From assembly GCA_024508675.1 (NCBI GenBank), contig JANINQ010000001.1, forward strand, positions 561,162-625,161: DNA of 64,000 nt, written 5' to 3'. Under the pieces are notes generated by a model that did no database searches, was not told the DNA's origin, and saw only the letters and a list, made by a program, of their open reading frames with translations. This document shows, piece after piece, positions 42,840 through 51,747 of this stretch. Positions within the stretch are counted from its first letter, which is position 1; every line of letters begins with the position of its first letter. This DNA comes from Afipia sp. Its GTDB lineage: Bacteria > Pseudomonadota > Alphaproteobacteria > Rhizobiales > Xanthobacteraceae. Made by a program: the position numbers and the translations under genes.

Positions 42840-44273
42840 TCACTTCTGTGCGGATGCCCGGCGAGCTAGCGCGGCATTGCCGGTCACGCGAGTGGCCTCG
42901 GCCCTCGCTTCGAATTTGACGCCGGCTTTTTCTTCTTTTTGGGCCGGGGCGTCAACCGCCGAAGCTGCTGGTTCCTGCGGATTGGCTGCGCCTTCCGGAC
43001 GCAGCGGGCGCGGCGGGGCAAACAGGAAGCCCTGGCCGAAGCGGACATCGTAATCCAGCAGGTCCACCACGGCGCGCTCGCCCTCGATCCGCTCGGCGAC
43101 AAGGTCGATGCCAAAGCGTCCGAGCAGGTCGGAGAGATCGGCCGCGTGAATGTCGGCGGAAGACAGCTGCTTCTGGTCGAGCAGCATCGTGGCGGGCACC
43201 TTGACGAACTTCACGCCGCGATCGGCCATCTCGCGCGGATCGAGCCGCAGGTCGGTGACGTTGTCGATCGAGAAGCCATAGCCGAGCCGCTGCAGGGAGG
43301 CGAGATGCTCGCTCTCCACCGGGCCGAGATGGCGGAACGTGCTCTGCTTGAATTCGAGCACCAGCGACGGCGCAAGAATGCGGTTGGCTTCGAGAAAATC
43401 GAGGCACTGGCCGAACACCGACGGATTGCTCAGCGTCGCGCCGGAGATGTTGCAGAATACGCCGACATCCTTCGAGCGCACCATCAGCCGCCGCAACACC
43501 TGCACGCAGCGCAGGATGACGGTGTGATCGATCTGGCCCATCAGGCCGGCATTTTCCGCAGCGCCGACGAACTCGTTTGCGGTCAGCAGCTGGTCCTTGT
43601 CGTCGCGCAGCCGCGCCACCGCTTCATAGAAGCGTACCTTGCGCTGGGGCAGCGTCACCATCGGCTGCAGGAACAGATCGATGCGATTGGCCTCGATGGC
43701 GTTGCGCACCGCGACCAGAAGCTGGGTGCTACTGGCAGCGGGGGCTGCTTGCGGCGCCGCAGCCACCGGCGCTTCGATGCTCATCACCGGGGCAGGCTCA
43801 GGCGATGTTTCCTGCACAACGGTGGGTGCCGGCGAGGGGGTCTGCTGCGCCTGAATTGCGCTCGCCGCATTGGCGAGAATGTCGTCGTGGGCGGCGACCG
43901 AGGATGCGATCTGCCGGACCAGCGATCCAAGCTCGCTGATTTCACCGGCCACGGTCTGCACGCGTTCTTGTCCGTTGGCGTCGGTTGCCGAGACGCGCGC
44001 TTCAAGCGCGCTCATCCGGCGTCCGAATTCGGCGACCTGACGGGCAAGGTCCGCAGTGCCGCGCGACAGATCGGCGATCTGGCCGCCGACATCGGTACGG
44101 TCGCGCAGCCGCATCGAGACGGCGTTGTAGAGGATCAGGAAGGTCAGGGCAGTCAGGGCGACGATGGCGGATTCTGAGATCGTGAAGCCCGCCAGGGAAT
44201 GGACCATCAGGCCGAGCGAGGCCGCGATCAACACCATGCAGATGGCGATGAAAATCGTGGAAATGCGGATCAT
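42840..44273 (-). CDS. Membrane-anchored protein with degenerate EAL domain
   Basis: 477 residues. Two N-terminal helices (TIFIAICMVLIAASLGLMVHSLAGF; IVALTALTFLILYNAVSM), a coiled-coil-like segment (DLSRGTADLARQVAEFGRRMSALEARV), a Pro/Ala linker, then an EAL domain. The motif reads YEAVARL instead of EAL, the DDFGTG loop reads SIDNVTDL, and the KID triad reads KFVKVP, so metal ligands for c-di-GMP hydrolysis are lost. It is probably a c-di-GMP receptor or inactive scaffold at the inner membrane. The next gene (HAD hydrolase) is co-transcribed. Confidence 0.82.
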   Translation of the reverse strand: MIRISTIFIAICMVLIAASLGLMVHSLAGFTISESAIVALTALTFLILYNAVSMRLRDRTDVGGQIADLSRGTADLARQVAEFGRRMSALEARVSATDANGQERVQTVAGEISELGSLVRQIASSVAAHDDILANAASAIQAQQTPSPAPTVVQETSPEPAPVMSIEAPVAAAPQAAPAASSTQLLVAVRNAIEANRIDLFLQPMVTLPQRKVRFYEAVARLRDDKDQLLTANEFVGAAENAGLMGQIDHTVILRCVQVLRRLMVRSKDVGVFCNISGATLSNPSVFGQCLDFLEANRILAPSLVLEFKQSTFRHLGPVESEHLASLQRLGYGFSIDNVTDLRLDPREMADRGVKFVKVPATMLLDQKQLSSADIHAADLSDLLGRFGIDLVAERIEGERAVVDLLDYDVRFGQGFLFAPPRPLRPEGAANPQEPAASAVDAPAQKEEKAGVKFEARAEATRVTGNAALARRASAQK

Positions 44274-44340
44274 GAAGTTTGCCCAACCCCGAACGGGCGG
44301 AGCTTAGCATCACATTTGATTCGGCGCGAAAACTCTTCCC

Positions 44341-44479
44341 CTCTCCCCTTGTGGGAGAGGGTGGTTTCGAGCGCAGCGAGAAGCCGGGTGAGGGGGCTGG
44401 CGATGAGGCAGCGACCCCTCACCCGGCTCGATCTCATTGCATTCGATCTCGCCACCCTCTCCCACAAGGGGAGAGGGGA
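44341..44479. repeat. CTCTCCCC-type dispersed repeat
   Basis: CTCTCCCCTTGTGGGAGAGG and inverse CTCTCCCACAAGGGGAGAGG flank CCGGGTGAGGG / CCCCTCACCCGG. It lies between the EAL gene's 5' end and the aminotransferase 3' end. Confidence 0.85.
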
Positions 44480-44495
44480 TAAGAATGCGTCCGCC

Positions 44496-45839
44496 TCACG
44501 CTACCGCGCGGATCACCTTGGCGATCTTGTCCATGATCTCGCCGACCTGGGCGTCGGAGACGATCAGGGGCGGGGTCAGGCAGAGGGTGTCGCCGGCGAC
44601 CCGGATCATCAGGTCGTGGTCATGGAACGCCGAGTCGAGCGCCTCGAAGCCGCGTTTTCCCACACCGCCCTTGTTCGGCGTGAGGTCGATGCCGGCGGTA
44701 ATACCGACGGTGCGGATGTCCACCACGTTCGGCTCGCTGCGCAGGCTCATCACGGCGTCGGCCCACTTCGGCTCCAGCGCCCTGGCCCGCTCGAACAGGC
44801 CTTCGTCGCGGTAAATGTCGAGGGTGGCGAGACCGGCGGCGCAGGCCAGCGGATGGGCCGAATAGGTGTAGCCGTGGAACAGTTCGATGACGTGTTCCGG
44901 ACCCTTCATGAAGGAGTCATAGATCTCGTCGCGGATCAGGACACCGCCCATCGGCACCGCGCCGTTGGTGATGCCCTTGGCGAAGGTGATCATGTCCGGC
45001 AGCACGCCGTAGCGCTCTGCGGCGAAGGCGTAGCCGAGGCGGCCGTAGCCGGTGATGACTTCGTCGAAGATCAGCAGGATGCCGTGCTTGGTGCAGATCT
45101 CGCGCAGGCGCTGCAGATAGCCCTTCGGGGTCACGACAACGCCGGTCGATCCGGCCATAGGTTCGACGATCACGGCAGCCACAGTGCCCGGACCATGAAT
45201 GCCGACAATACGTTCGAGTTCGTCGGCAAGGTGCGCGCCCCATTCCGGCTCACCCTTCGAGAACGCCATCTTCTCGCGGTCGTAGGTGGTCGGCAGATGA
45301 TCGACGCCGGTGAGCAGGGTGCCGAACATCTTGCGATTGTTGACCATGCCGCCGACGGAAATGCCGCCGAAGCCGACGCCGTGATAGCCGCGTTCGCGGC
45401 CGATCAGGCGCGTGCGCCCGGCTTCGCCGCGGCCGTTGTGATAGGCGAGCGCGACCTTCAGCGCGGTATCGACCGCTTCCGAACCGGAGTTGCAGAAGAA
45501 CACATGCTCAAGACCCGCGGGCGCCAGCGCGGCGATGCGGCTTGCGAGTTCGAAGGCCTTGGGATGACCGAACTGGAACGGCGGTGCGTAATCGAGGGTC
45601 GCGGCCTGCTTCTGGATCGCCTCGACGATCGGATCGCGGTTATGGCCGGCGTTGCTGCACCACATGCCGGCGGCGCCGTCGAGAATGTTGCGGCCGTCGG
45701 TGGTGAAGTAATGCATATCCTTGGCGCCGGCGAGCATGCGCGGCCGTGCCTTGAATGCGCGGTTCGCAGTGAACGGCATCCAGTAGGCATCGAGATCGTT
45801 GGGCGTCGCGACAGTCGGGCGAGGGTGCTGAATATTCAA
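44496..45839 (-). CDS. Class-III omega-aminotransferase (beta-alanine/putrescine-pyruvate type)
   Basis: 447 residues from TTG 45839, chosen because AAGGA lies about 8 bases upstream and the family N-terminus (NDLDAYWMPFTANR) follows; earlier in-frame codons would add an unrelated Arg/Cys-rich extension. Conserved: GRNILDGAAGMWCSNAGH, FFCNSGSEAVDTALK, the Asp in LLIFDEVITGYGRLG and the PLP-binding Lys in ITFAKGITNGAVPMGG, plus GYTYSAHPLACAA. It moves an amino group from a terminal amine or beta-amino acid to pyruvate; the exact substrate is not evident from sequence. Cytoplasmic, PLP-dependent. Confidence 0.92.
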   Translation of the reverse strand: MNIQHPRPTVATPNDLDAYWMPFTANRAFKARPRMLAGAKDMHYFTTDGRNILDGAAGMWCSNAGHNRDPIVEAIQKQAATLDYAPPFQFGHPKAFELASRIAALAPAGLEHVFFCNSGSEAVDTALKVALAYHNGRGEAGRTRLIGRERGYHGVGFGGISVGGMVNNRKMFGTLLTGVDHLPTTYDREKMAFSKGEPEWGAHLADELERIVGIHGPGTVAAVIVEPMAGSTGVVVTPKGYLQRLREICTKHGILLIFDEVITGYGRLGYAFAAERYGVLPDMITFAKGITNGAVPMGGVLIRDEIYDSFMKGPEHVIELFHGYTYSAHPLACAAGLATLDIYRDEGLFERARALEPKWADAVMSLRSEPNVVDIRTVGITAGIDLTPNKGGVGKRGFEALDSAFHDHDLMIRVAGDTLCLTPPLIVSDAQVGEIMDKIAKVIRAVA

Positions 45840-46051
45840 GGGGCGTTCCTTCCGGCAAGGAGCAGTTTCTTTCTTGAGAGAACAGCTTATCAGCTTCCGC
45901 AGCCGCCCGGAACGCACAGCGACGCATGGTCGCCAGTAAGTGAATTCACGAGGCGCGGGAGCATGATAATACACCTGATAGTTGTTTTGTGAATTAGTTT
46001 GCTCTTAAAAGTTGTGTGCGTAAATGCCCCGCGTCAAGACGGGGTTGCGCC

Positions 46052-46516
46052 ATGCTGAAGAAATCAGTTTTCGGAAGAGCGGCTTTCGCAAAATCCAGAA
46101 TCGGAAAATTTCTCGCCGCACGCGATGGCGCCATCGCTGTCGAATTCGCGATCGTCGCGCCGGTGTTCCTGATGATCGTGTTCGGGATCGTGATGTACGG
46201 CTCCTATCTGTCCGTCGTTCATGGCGTGCAGCAACTGGCCGCGGAAGCCGCACGCTCATCCGTCGCGGGCCTGAGCGAGGGCGAGCGTAGTTCGCTCGCG
46301 AACAGCTACATCACCGGCAACGTCAATTCCTATCCGCTGATCGATCCCGCCAAGCTGACTGTCAACGCCGCGACATCGAACTCCGATGCCAACGTGTTCA
46401 TCGTGTCGGTCAACTACGACGCCTCCGGCATGTTCATCTATTCGCTTCCGACCTTCGTGCCCGCGCCGTCATCGACCATCGTGCGCTCGGCCGCGATCCC
46501 GCGCGGAGGGTATTGA
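46052..46516 (+). CDS. TadE-like pilus-assembly protein
   Basis: 154 residues from ATG 46052. A basic N-terminus followed by the TadE signature ARDGAIAVEFAIVAPVFLMIVFGIVMYGSYLSVVHGVQQLAAEAAR, in which the conserved Glu lies just before the single membrane helix. The rest is a periplasmic beta-rich domain. Family role: minor pseudopilin of Tad-type (Flp) adhesive pili. Encoded directly upstream of a TadG-like gene (1 base gap), but no tad secretion ATPase is in the window, so they may serve a Tad locus elsewhere. Confidence 0.88.
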   Translation: MLKKSVFGRAAFAKSRIGKFLAARDGAIAVEFAIVAPVFLMIVFGIVMYGSYLSVVHGVQQLAAEAARSSVAGLSEGERSSLANSYITGNVNSYPLIDPAKLTVNAATSNSDANVFIVSVNYDASGMFIYSLPTFVPAPSSTIVRSAAIPRGGY

Positions 46517-46517
46517 G

Positions 46518-48182
46518 ATGGCCGCAACGAAGCTCTGGCAAAAAATCAGGCGCTTCGCCGCCGACGAGCGCGGCAACATCGCGATCATGGGCGCGACGAG
46601 TTTCCTGATGATCATCGCCTGTGCTGCGCTCGGCATCGATGTCGGTTCCATCTTCGCCGACAAGCGCCGCACCCAGAGCGCCGCCGACCTCGCGGCTATC
46701 GTGGCTGCGAGCGATCTCACCAATGCTTCACGCGCTGCTGCGGCGACTGTCGCCAGGAACAACTATCCACCGGACTCGCTCGTGGCTGTCGAGCCTGGTG
46801 TTTACACGGCGAAAGCATCGCTCTCGCCGCAGCAGCGCTTCGTGGCGGGGGCGGCGCCCGCCAACGCAGTCCGGGTCTCTCTCAAGACAAAGACGCCGCT
46901 CTATTTCGGCAAGGTGCTGACCGGCGAAAGCCAGTGGGACGTCAGGGCGACGGCGATCGCCAGCACCACGCAGCTTGCGACCTTTGCCATTGGTTCACGC
47001 CTCGCGTCGCTCAACGGCGGGCTGCTGAATTCGCTGCTCGGCGGCATGCTCGGCACCACGCTGTCGCTCTCGGCGATGGATTACAACGCCCTGCTCGGCG
47101 CGAAGATCGACGCGTTCGATTTCCTCTCCGCGCTGGCAACGCGCGTCAACCTCACCGGCGTGACCTATGACACGCTGCTGAGCAGCAATCTGAAAGTGAC
47201 CGATATTGTCGCGGCTCTGCAGACCGCGGCAGCCGGCAACAGCGGCGCGATTGCCGCGCTGTCGAGCATCTCGTCAGCTGTCTCCGGCCTGACCACGAAG
47301 ATCACGCCGACGTCGCTGATCAGCGTCGGGCCTTATTCGAACCTCACCGTCGGGCAGAAACCGAAAGTCGGCGCGAACGTCTCGGCGCTCGACCTGCTTT
47401 CCGCCATGGCCGCGATTGCCAACGGCACCAACCAGATCGCGGCGGGTGTGAACCTGTCGCTGCCCGGCATTGCGGGCGTGACGCTGCAGGCAACGGTCGG
47501 CGAACGGCCGGTCGGCACAAGCTGGGTCACGGTCGGGTCGGCAGGCGCAAGCGTGCACACTGCGCAGACCCGCGTGCTGCTCAAGATCCAGTTGGTCGGC
47601 TCTGGCTCCGTGTCGGTGGTCAATCTGCCGGTCTATGTCGAGATCGCCGCGGGCACCGCGACACTGAATGCCGTGTCGTGCGGTTATCCGAGCATGAACG
47701 CGTCCACGGTCACGCTCGGCGTCTCGCCCGGTATTGTCGATGCGTGGATTGGCGACGTGACGCCCGCGATGATGACGAATTTCTCCATCAAGCCGAATCC
47801 GCCGGCGGTGAACATTGTCAATCTCGGTGCCATTCAGGTGACGGGGCGGGCGCATGCCACCATGGCGAACGCATCGCCGACCCCTGTGACATTCAGCTAC
47901 GCCGACATTCAGGCGCAAACCAAGAAGACAGTGAATACGACCTCGTTCACATCGTCGCTGACGACGAGTCTGCTCGGCGATCTGCAGCTCGGTGTGCAGC
48001 TTGGGCCGCTCGGCCTGCCGATCCCCGGCATCGGCGCGCTGGTGGCCAGCATCATCAGCGGCGCCACCGGCTCCATCGACACGCTGCTCAATTCGGTGCT
48101 GCAGACCCTCGGTGTCGGCCTTGGGCAGGCGGATGTCTGGGTCACCGGCATCCGCTGCGACGGCGCGGTGCTGGTGAATTGA
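46518..48182 (+). CDS. TadG-like protein
   Basis: 554 residues from ATG 46518. The N-terminus FAADERGNIAIMGATSFLMIIACAALGIDVGSIFADKRRTQSAADLAAI is the Tad_G/pilus-assembly signature, with one membrane helix and a conserved Ala/Asp helix. A long Ser/Thr/Leu/Ala-rich extracytoplasmic region with little charge follows, containing Gly-rich repeats (LNGGLLNSLLGGMLG) that suggest a beta-solenoid or fibrous part; two Cys residues occur near the end. It is probably co-transcribed with the TadE-like gene. Function inferred: structural part of pili or of surface appendage. Confidence 0.83.
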   Translation: MAATKLWQKIRRFAADERGNIAIMGATSFLMIIACAALGIDVGSIFADKRRTQSAADLAAIVAASDLTNASRAAAATVARNNYPPDSLVAVEPGVYTAKASLSPQQRFVAGAAPANAVRVSLKTKTPLYFGKVLTGESQWDVRATAIASTTQLATFAIGSRLASLNGGLLNSLLGGMLGTTLSLSAMDYNALLGAKIDAFDFLSALATRVNLTGVTYDTLLSSNLKVTDIVAALQTAAAGNSGAIAALSSISSAVSGLTTKITPTSLISVGPYSNLTVGQKPKVGANVSALDLLSAMAAIANGTNQIAAGVNLSLPGIAGVTLQATVGERPVGTSWVTVGSAGASVHTAQTRVLLKIQLVGSGSVSVVNLPVYVEIAAGTATLNAVSCGYPSMNASTVTLGVSPGIVDAWIGDVTPAMMTNFSIKPNPPAVNIVNLGAIQVTGRAHATMANASPTPVTFSYADIQAQTKKTVNTTSFTSSLTTSLLGDLQLGVQLGPLGLPIPGIGALVASIISGATGSIDTLLNSVLQTLGVGLGQADVWVTGIRCDGAVLVN

Positions 48183-48184
48183 GA

Positions 48185-48230
48185 CCTCCCTCTCCCCGTC
48201 CTTACGGGGAGAGGGTTGGGGTGAGGGGCA
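48185..48230. repeat. CTCTCCCC-type repeat, left of the DUF559 gene
   Basis: CTCCCTCTCCCCGTCCTTAC ... GGGGAGAGGGTTGGGGTGAGGGG. The 3' end of the DUF559 gene lies inside it. Confidence 0.85.
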
Positions 48231-48576
48231 ATTGGTCCGAAAGGGCTGAGTGAATTGTTTCGATAACACCCTCGATGTTGCCAAGAACATCTGTGTTCCA
48301 GAAACGCAGGATGCGATAGCCATCGTCAGCGAGGCTACGATCACGAATTTCATCATAGCGGGATTCGGAATGCTGCCCGCCGTCAACCTCGACGATCAGC
48401 GCGTGTTCACGGCATACAAAATCACAAACATAACGACCGATTGGTTCTTGCCGCACAAACTTGCAGTGAGCGATCTGTCGGTTACGTAAGCGATGCCAAA
48501 GTTTTGTTTCCGCATCGGTCTGATCGATGCGCAGCCTGCGTGCTCGCAAGGTCGATTTGCGATTTGGTCCGCGCAT
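48202..48576 (-). CDS. DUF559 (Vsr-like) endonuclease domain protein
   Basis: 124 residues. RARRLRIDQTDAETKLWHRLRNRQIAHCKFVRQEPIGRYVCDFVCREHALIVEVDGGQHSE is diagnostic of DUF559: a restriction-endonuclease fold with the catalytic Glu/Asp in FVCREHALIVEVDG and Arg/His pair nearby. Typically a stand-alone nuclease of mismatch-repair-like ancestry with unknown role. Its last residues (PLTPTLSP) are encoded by the dispersed CTCTCCCC repeat, and a second copy of that repeat flanks its 5' side (48584-48638). See findings. Confidence 0.9.
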   Translation of the reverse strand: MRGPNRKSTLRARRLRIDQTDAETKLWHRLRNRQIAHCKFVRQEPIGRYVCDFVCREHALIVEVDGGQHSESRYDEIRDRSLADDGYRILRFWNTDVLGNIEGVIETIHSALSDQLPLTPTLSP

Positions 48577-48583
48577 CCGCCTA

Positions 48584-48638
48584 GCCCCTCACCCGGATCG
48601 TTTCACGATCCGACCTCTCCCCGCAAGCGGGGAGAGGT
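48584..48638. repeat. CTCTCCCC-type repeat, right of the DUF559 gene
   Basis: GCCCCTCACCCGGATCG ... CCTCTCCCCGCAAGCGGG. In inverse orientation to the copy at 48185-48230 with respect to the GGGTGAGGGG end. Confidence 0.8.
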
Positions 48639-48707
48639 AAGGCTTTGCGTGCTTGCCGTTGGTTTTGTCGGCTGATACGACGGACATCCGACAACAACCG
48701 ACAAGCC

Positions 48708-50183
48708 ATGTCCGACAAAAAGCCCAAAAAGCCCCAGAAACTGCGTGCGCGACTGCCGCGCGGCCTTGTGGATCGCACGCCCGCCGAGATCGCCGCCACG
48801 CGGCAGATGGTGGAGACCATTCGCGAGGTCTACGAGCGCTACGGCTTCGAGCCGGTAGAAACCCCGGCGATGGAATACACCGATGCGCTCGGCAAGTTCC
48901 TGCCCGATCAGGACCGGCCCAACGAAGGCGTGTTCTCGTTTCAGGACGACGACGAGCAGTGGATCTCGCTGCGTTACGACCTGACCGCGCCGCTCGCGCG
49001 CTATGTCGCGGAAAATTTCGACACACTGCCGAAGCCGTATCGCTCCTATCGCAACGGTTATGTCTACCGCAACGAGAAGCCCGGTCCCGGCCGCTTCCGC
49101 CAGTTCATGCAGTTCGACGCCGACACGGTTGGCAGCGCATCGCCCGCCGCCGACGCCGAGATGTGCATGATGGCGGCGGACACCATGGAGGCGTTGGGCA
49201 TTCCGCGCGGCCAGTATGTGGTGAAGGTCAACAACCGCAAGGTGCTCGATGGCGTGCTGGACAGCATCGGGCTCGGCGGCGACGAGAATGCGGGCAAGCG
49301 GCTGACAGTGCTGCGTGCGATCGACAAGCTCGACAAGTTCGGACCGGAGGGCGTGCGCTTGTTGTTGGGCGAAGGCCGCAAGGACGAAAGCGGCGATTTC
49401 ACCAAAGGCGCGGGCCTTGCGAACGACGCTATCGAACAGGTGATTGCGTTCACCGATGGCAAGCCTGCCGGTGAATCGAAGCTGCTGAGTGAAGGCCGCG
49501 ATGAACTCGAACAGATTCGTTTGCTGGTCACAGCGAGCGGCTACGGTGACGACCGCATCAAGATCGACCCCTCCGTCGTTCGCGGCCTCGAATACTACAC
49601 CGGCCCGGTCTACGAAGTTGAACTGCTGCTCGCTACCTCGGACGAGAAGGGCCGCCCCGTGCGCTTCGGCTCGGTCGGTGGCGGCGGACGCTATGACGGC
49701 CTCGTGTCGCGCTTCCGCGGCGAGCCGGTCCCGGCGACCGGCTTCTCCATCGGCGTGTCGCGGCTTCAGGCTGCGCTGACCTTGCTCGGCAAGATCGACA
49801 CCACGCCCGAGTTCGGTCCGGTCGTTGTCGTGGTGATGGATCGCAACGAGATCGCGCAGTACCAGAAATTCGTTGCGACGCTGCGCAGCGCTAGCATCCG
49901 CGCCGAAATGTATCTCGGCAATCCGAAGAACAATCTCGGCGTGCAGTTCAAGTATGCCGACCGGCGCAATTCGCCCTGCGTGATCATTCAGGGCGGCGAT
50001 GAAAAGGCGAAGGGCGAGGTTCAGATCAAGGACCTGATCATTGGCGCGGAAATCGCCAACGCCAGCGGTGACCGGGACGACTATCTGCAGAAGCAGGCCG
50101 AGGCGCAGTTTGCCTGCAAGGAGAGCGAACTGGTCGAGAAGGTCCGCGAGGTTCTGGCGCGGCACAATGTCGGCTGGAGATAA
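48708..50183 (+). CDS. hisS: Histidyl-tRNA synthetase
   Basis: 491 residues from ATG 48708. Class II motifs are visible: motif 2 ([27 protein letters not shown]), HisA motif [12 protein letters not shown] and the Gly-rich motif 3 region (GGGGRYDGL ... [11 protein letters not shown]), followed by the anticodon-binding domain. It charges tRNA-His in the cytoplasm. Long antisense frames opposite it are shadows. Confidence 0.97.
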   Translation: MSDKKPKKPQKLRARLPRGLVDRTPAEIAATRQMVETIREVYERYGFEPVETPAMEYTDALGKFLPDQDRPNEGVFSFQDDDEQWISLRYDLTAPLARYVAENFDTLPKPYRSYRNGYVYRNEKPGPGRFRQFMQFDADTVGSASPAADAEMCMMAADTMEALGIPRGQYVVKVNNRKVLDGVLDSIGLGGDENAGKRLTVLRAIDKLDKFGPEGVRLLLGEGRKDESGDFTKGAGLANDAIEQVIAFTDGKPAGESKLLSEGRDELEQIRLLVTASGYGDDRIKIDPSVVRGLEYYTGPVYEVELLLATSDEKGRPVRFGSVGGGGRYDGLVSRFRGEPVPATGFSIGVSRLQAALTLLGKIDTTPEFGPVVVVVMDRNEIAQYQKFVATLRSASIRAEMYLGNPKNNLGVQFKYADRRNSPCVIIQGGDEKAKGEVQIKDLIIGAEIANASGDRDDYLQKQAEAQFACKESELVEKVREVLARHNVGWR

Positions 50184-50191
50184 TCCACTCA

Positions 50192-50289
50192 GTCATTCCG
50201 GGACGCGCTGTTGGCGCGGACCCGGAATCCATGCGCCCGGAGTTCTATGAATTCCGGGTTCGCTCGCTCTGCTCGCGCCCCGGAATGAC
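50192..50289. repeat. GTCATTCCGGG-type inverted repeat
   Basis: Arm GTCATTCCGGGACGCGC ... GGACCCGGAATCCATG and inverse arm GAATTCCGGGTTCGC ... GCCCCGGAATGAC. Bradyrhizobium-group intergenic repeat between hisS and the DUF2000 gene. Confidence 0.85.
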
Positions 50290-50308
50290 ATCCATTTGAG
50301 TTAGGTTC

Positions 50309-50719
50309 ATGCAGTTCGACACCAAGGTTGCTCTCGTCATCCGTCACAATCTCGAAGCCTGGCAGAAGCTGAATGTCGCGGCGTTCCTTGCCAGCGGTAT
50401 CGCGGCGGCATTTCCCGAATGCGTGGGCGCGCCTTATGCGGACAAGTCCGGCACGAACTATCACGCGCTGATCGGCCAGCCGATCCTGATCTATGGCGCG
50501 GACCGGCCGGCCCTGTCGCGGGCGCTTGAGCGCGCACTGGCGCGGGATGTGAAAGCGGCCGTCTATACCGAAGACATGTTTAAAACAACGCATGACGAGG
50601 CCAACCGCGCCGCGGTGCAGGCCGTAATCCGGGCGGATCTCAATCTGGTCGGGCTGGCCTTCCGCGCCGAGCGTAAAGTGATTGACAAGATCGTCGATGG
50701 ATTGAAGTTTCACGCCTGA
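50309..50719 (+). CDS. DUF2000 family protein
   Basis: 136 residues. The family pattern MQFDTKVALVIRHNLEAWQKLNVAAFLASGIAA, GTNYHALIGQPILIYGAD, ARDVKAAVYTEDMFKTTHDEANRAAV is present. DUF2000 proteins are small cytoplasmic proteins of unknown function. Its neighbour downstream is a tautomerase-like gene 33 bases away on the same strand, probably the same transcript. Confidence 0.85.
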   Translation: MQFDTKVALVIRHNLEAWQKLNVAAFLASGIAAAFPECVGAPYADKSGTNYHALIGQPILIYGADRPALSRALERALARDVKAAVYTEDMFKTTHDEANRAAVQAVIRADLNLVGLAFRAERKVIDKIVDGLKFHA

Positions 50720-50752
50720 TACTTTGTGCTCTCAAGAAAAAAGGAAACGAAC

Positions 50753-50953
50753 ATGCCTGAGGTAATCGTGAACATGGCCGCCGGCCGCACCGACGAGCAG
50801 AAGAAGGGCATGATGCTCGACATCACCCAGGCACTGGTGAAGAACCTCGGCGTCGATGCGGAAGTCGTGACCGTCCAGATCAACGAAGCGCCGCTGACCC
50901 ACAAGATGAAGGGCGGCAAGACCTTCCTCGAGCGCAAGGCAGCGGCAAAATAA
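50753..50953 (+). CDS. 4-oxalocrotonate tautomerase family protein
   Basis: 66 residues from ATG 50753 (AAGGAAACG upstream). After Met removal the N-terminal Pro1 of PEVIVNMAAGRTDEQK would be the catalytic base, and a second conserved position (Arg11-like) lies in RTDEQKKGM. The length fits the hexameric 4-OT family, which isomerises alpha-keto acids or acts in degradation of aromatics; in this context no meta-cleavage genes are nearby, so the substrate is unknown. Cytoplasmic. Confidence 0.85.
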   Translation: MPEVIVNMAAGRTDEQKKGMMLDITQALVKNLGVDAEVVTVQINEAPLTHKMKGGKTFLERKAAAK

Positions 50954-51025
50954 GCCCGGCTGAACTGGAAGTTCGCGATGGAGGGTTTTGCCAGATGAAG
51001 CGGACTTCGGATTCAGGGCATTGGC

Positions 51026-51421
51026 ATGAGCGCGCTTGAAAAGGTCGTTGCCGGTATCACGGGCGAAACCGTCGTGACGGTGACGCATGACATGACGGTG
51101 CAGCATTTCCTGTCGACCATGCCGGCGGTCTATTCGACCCCGGTCATGATCCTTCATATCGAACAGGCCTGCACATCCTCGATCGCGGGCCTGCTGCCGG
51201 AAGGTCATGTCAGTGTCGGCATGGAGGTGAATGTTCGGCATCTGGCGGCAACCCCGGTGGGCCGCACCGTGCGGGTCGCCTCGCGGGTCAGGCAGGTGGA
51301 TGCCAAGAGCGTGCTGTTCGAGGTCGAGGTTTGGGACGGGTCGCGCAAGATCGGCGACGGCACCCACCGGCGCGGCGTGATCAATGTCGCGGCGTTCGAA
51401 AAGCGGTTCGGGGTGGTCTGA
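51026..51421 (+). CDS. Hotdog thioesterase, FlK-like family
   Basis: 131 residues. The hotdog core STPVMILHIEQACTSSIAGLLPEGH, HLAATPVGRTVRVASRV and IGDGTHRRGVINV matches the thioesterase family of fluoroacetyl-CoA thioesterase FlK. Residues Thr38, Glu46 and His72 reproduce the spacing (8 and 26 residues) of the FlK catalytic Thr42/Glu50/His76. The physiological substrate is unknown here; acyl-CoA hydrolysis or housekeeping detoxification is likely. Cytoplasmic. Confidence 0.83.
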   Translation: MSALEKVVAGITGETVVTVTHDMTVQHFLSTMPAVYSTPVMILHIEQACTSSIAGLLPEGHVSVGMEVNVRHLAATPVGRTVRVASRVRQVDAKSVLFEVEVWDGSRKIGDGTHRRGVINVAAFEKRFGVV

Positions 51422-51515
51422 TCGGGCACACCGTCCTGCAGTCTCGAGCATTTCTGATTGTGACAGGGCCGGGAATGGCGCTAGTTTCCCGGCGTTCGGC
51501 CAACGGAGACGCCCG

Positions 51516-51737
51516 ATGAGACTGCTATTGATTGTCGCTGCGGCAGCGCTGCTGTTCTCGGCTCAGGCTCACGCGCAGATGAAGGGGCGCCCCAGCGGCG
51601 ATACGGGCGCTTCGTCCCAGCCGAAGGGTGAAGATCCGCAAAAGCGGATGGCGCGCGAGGAAGCCGCAGCCAGGGCCGCGATGAAGAACGTCCCGGACTC
51701 GAAAGAGAAATACGATCCCTGGAAGATCGGGAAGTAG
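51516..51737 (+). CDS. Small exported hypothetical protein
   Basis: 73 residues from ATG 51516. A signal peptide MRLLLIVAAAALLFSAQAHA precedes a charged, low-complexity mature part (MKGRPSGDTGASSQPKGEDPQKRMAREEAAARAAMKNVPDSKEKYDPWKIGK), likely disordered, with a Lys/Glu/Ala helix. Function unknown, periplasmic. Convergent with the DUF3617 gene at a 10-base gap. Confidence 0.65.
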   Translation: MRLLLIVAAAALLFSAQAHAQMKGRPSGDTGASSQPKGEDPQKRMAREEAAARAAMKNVPDSKEKYDPWKIGK

Positions 51738-51747
51738 GGCGCCGCGA

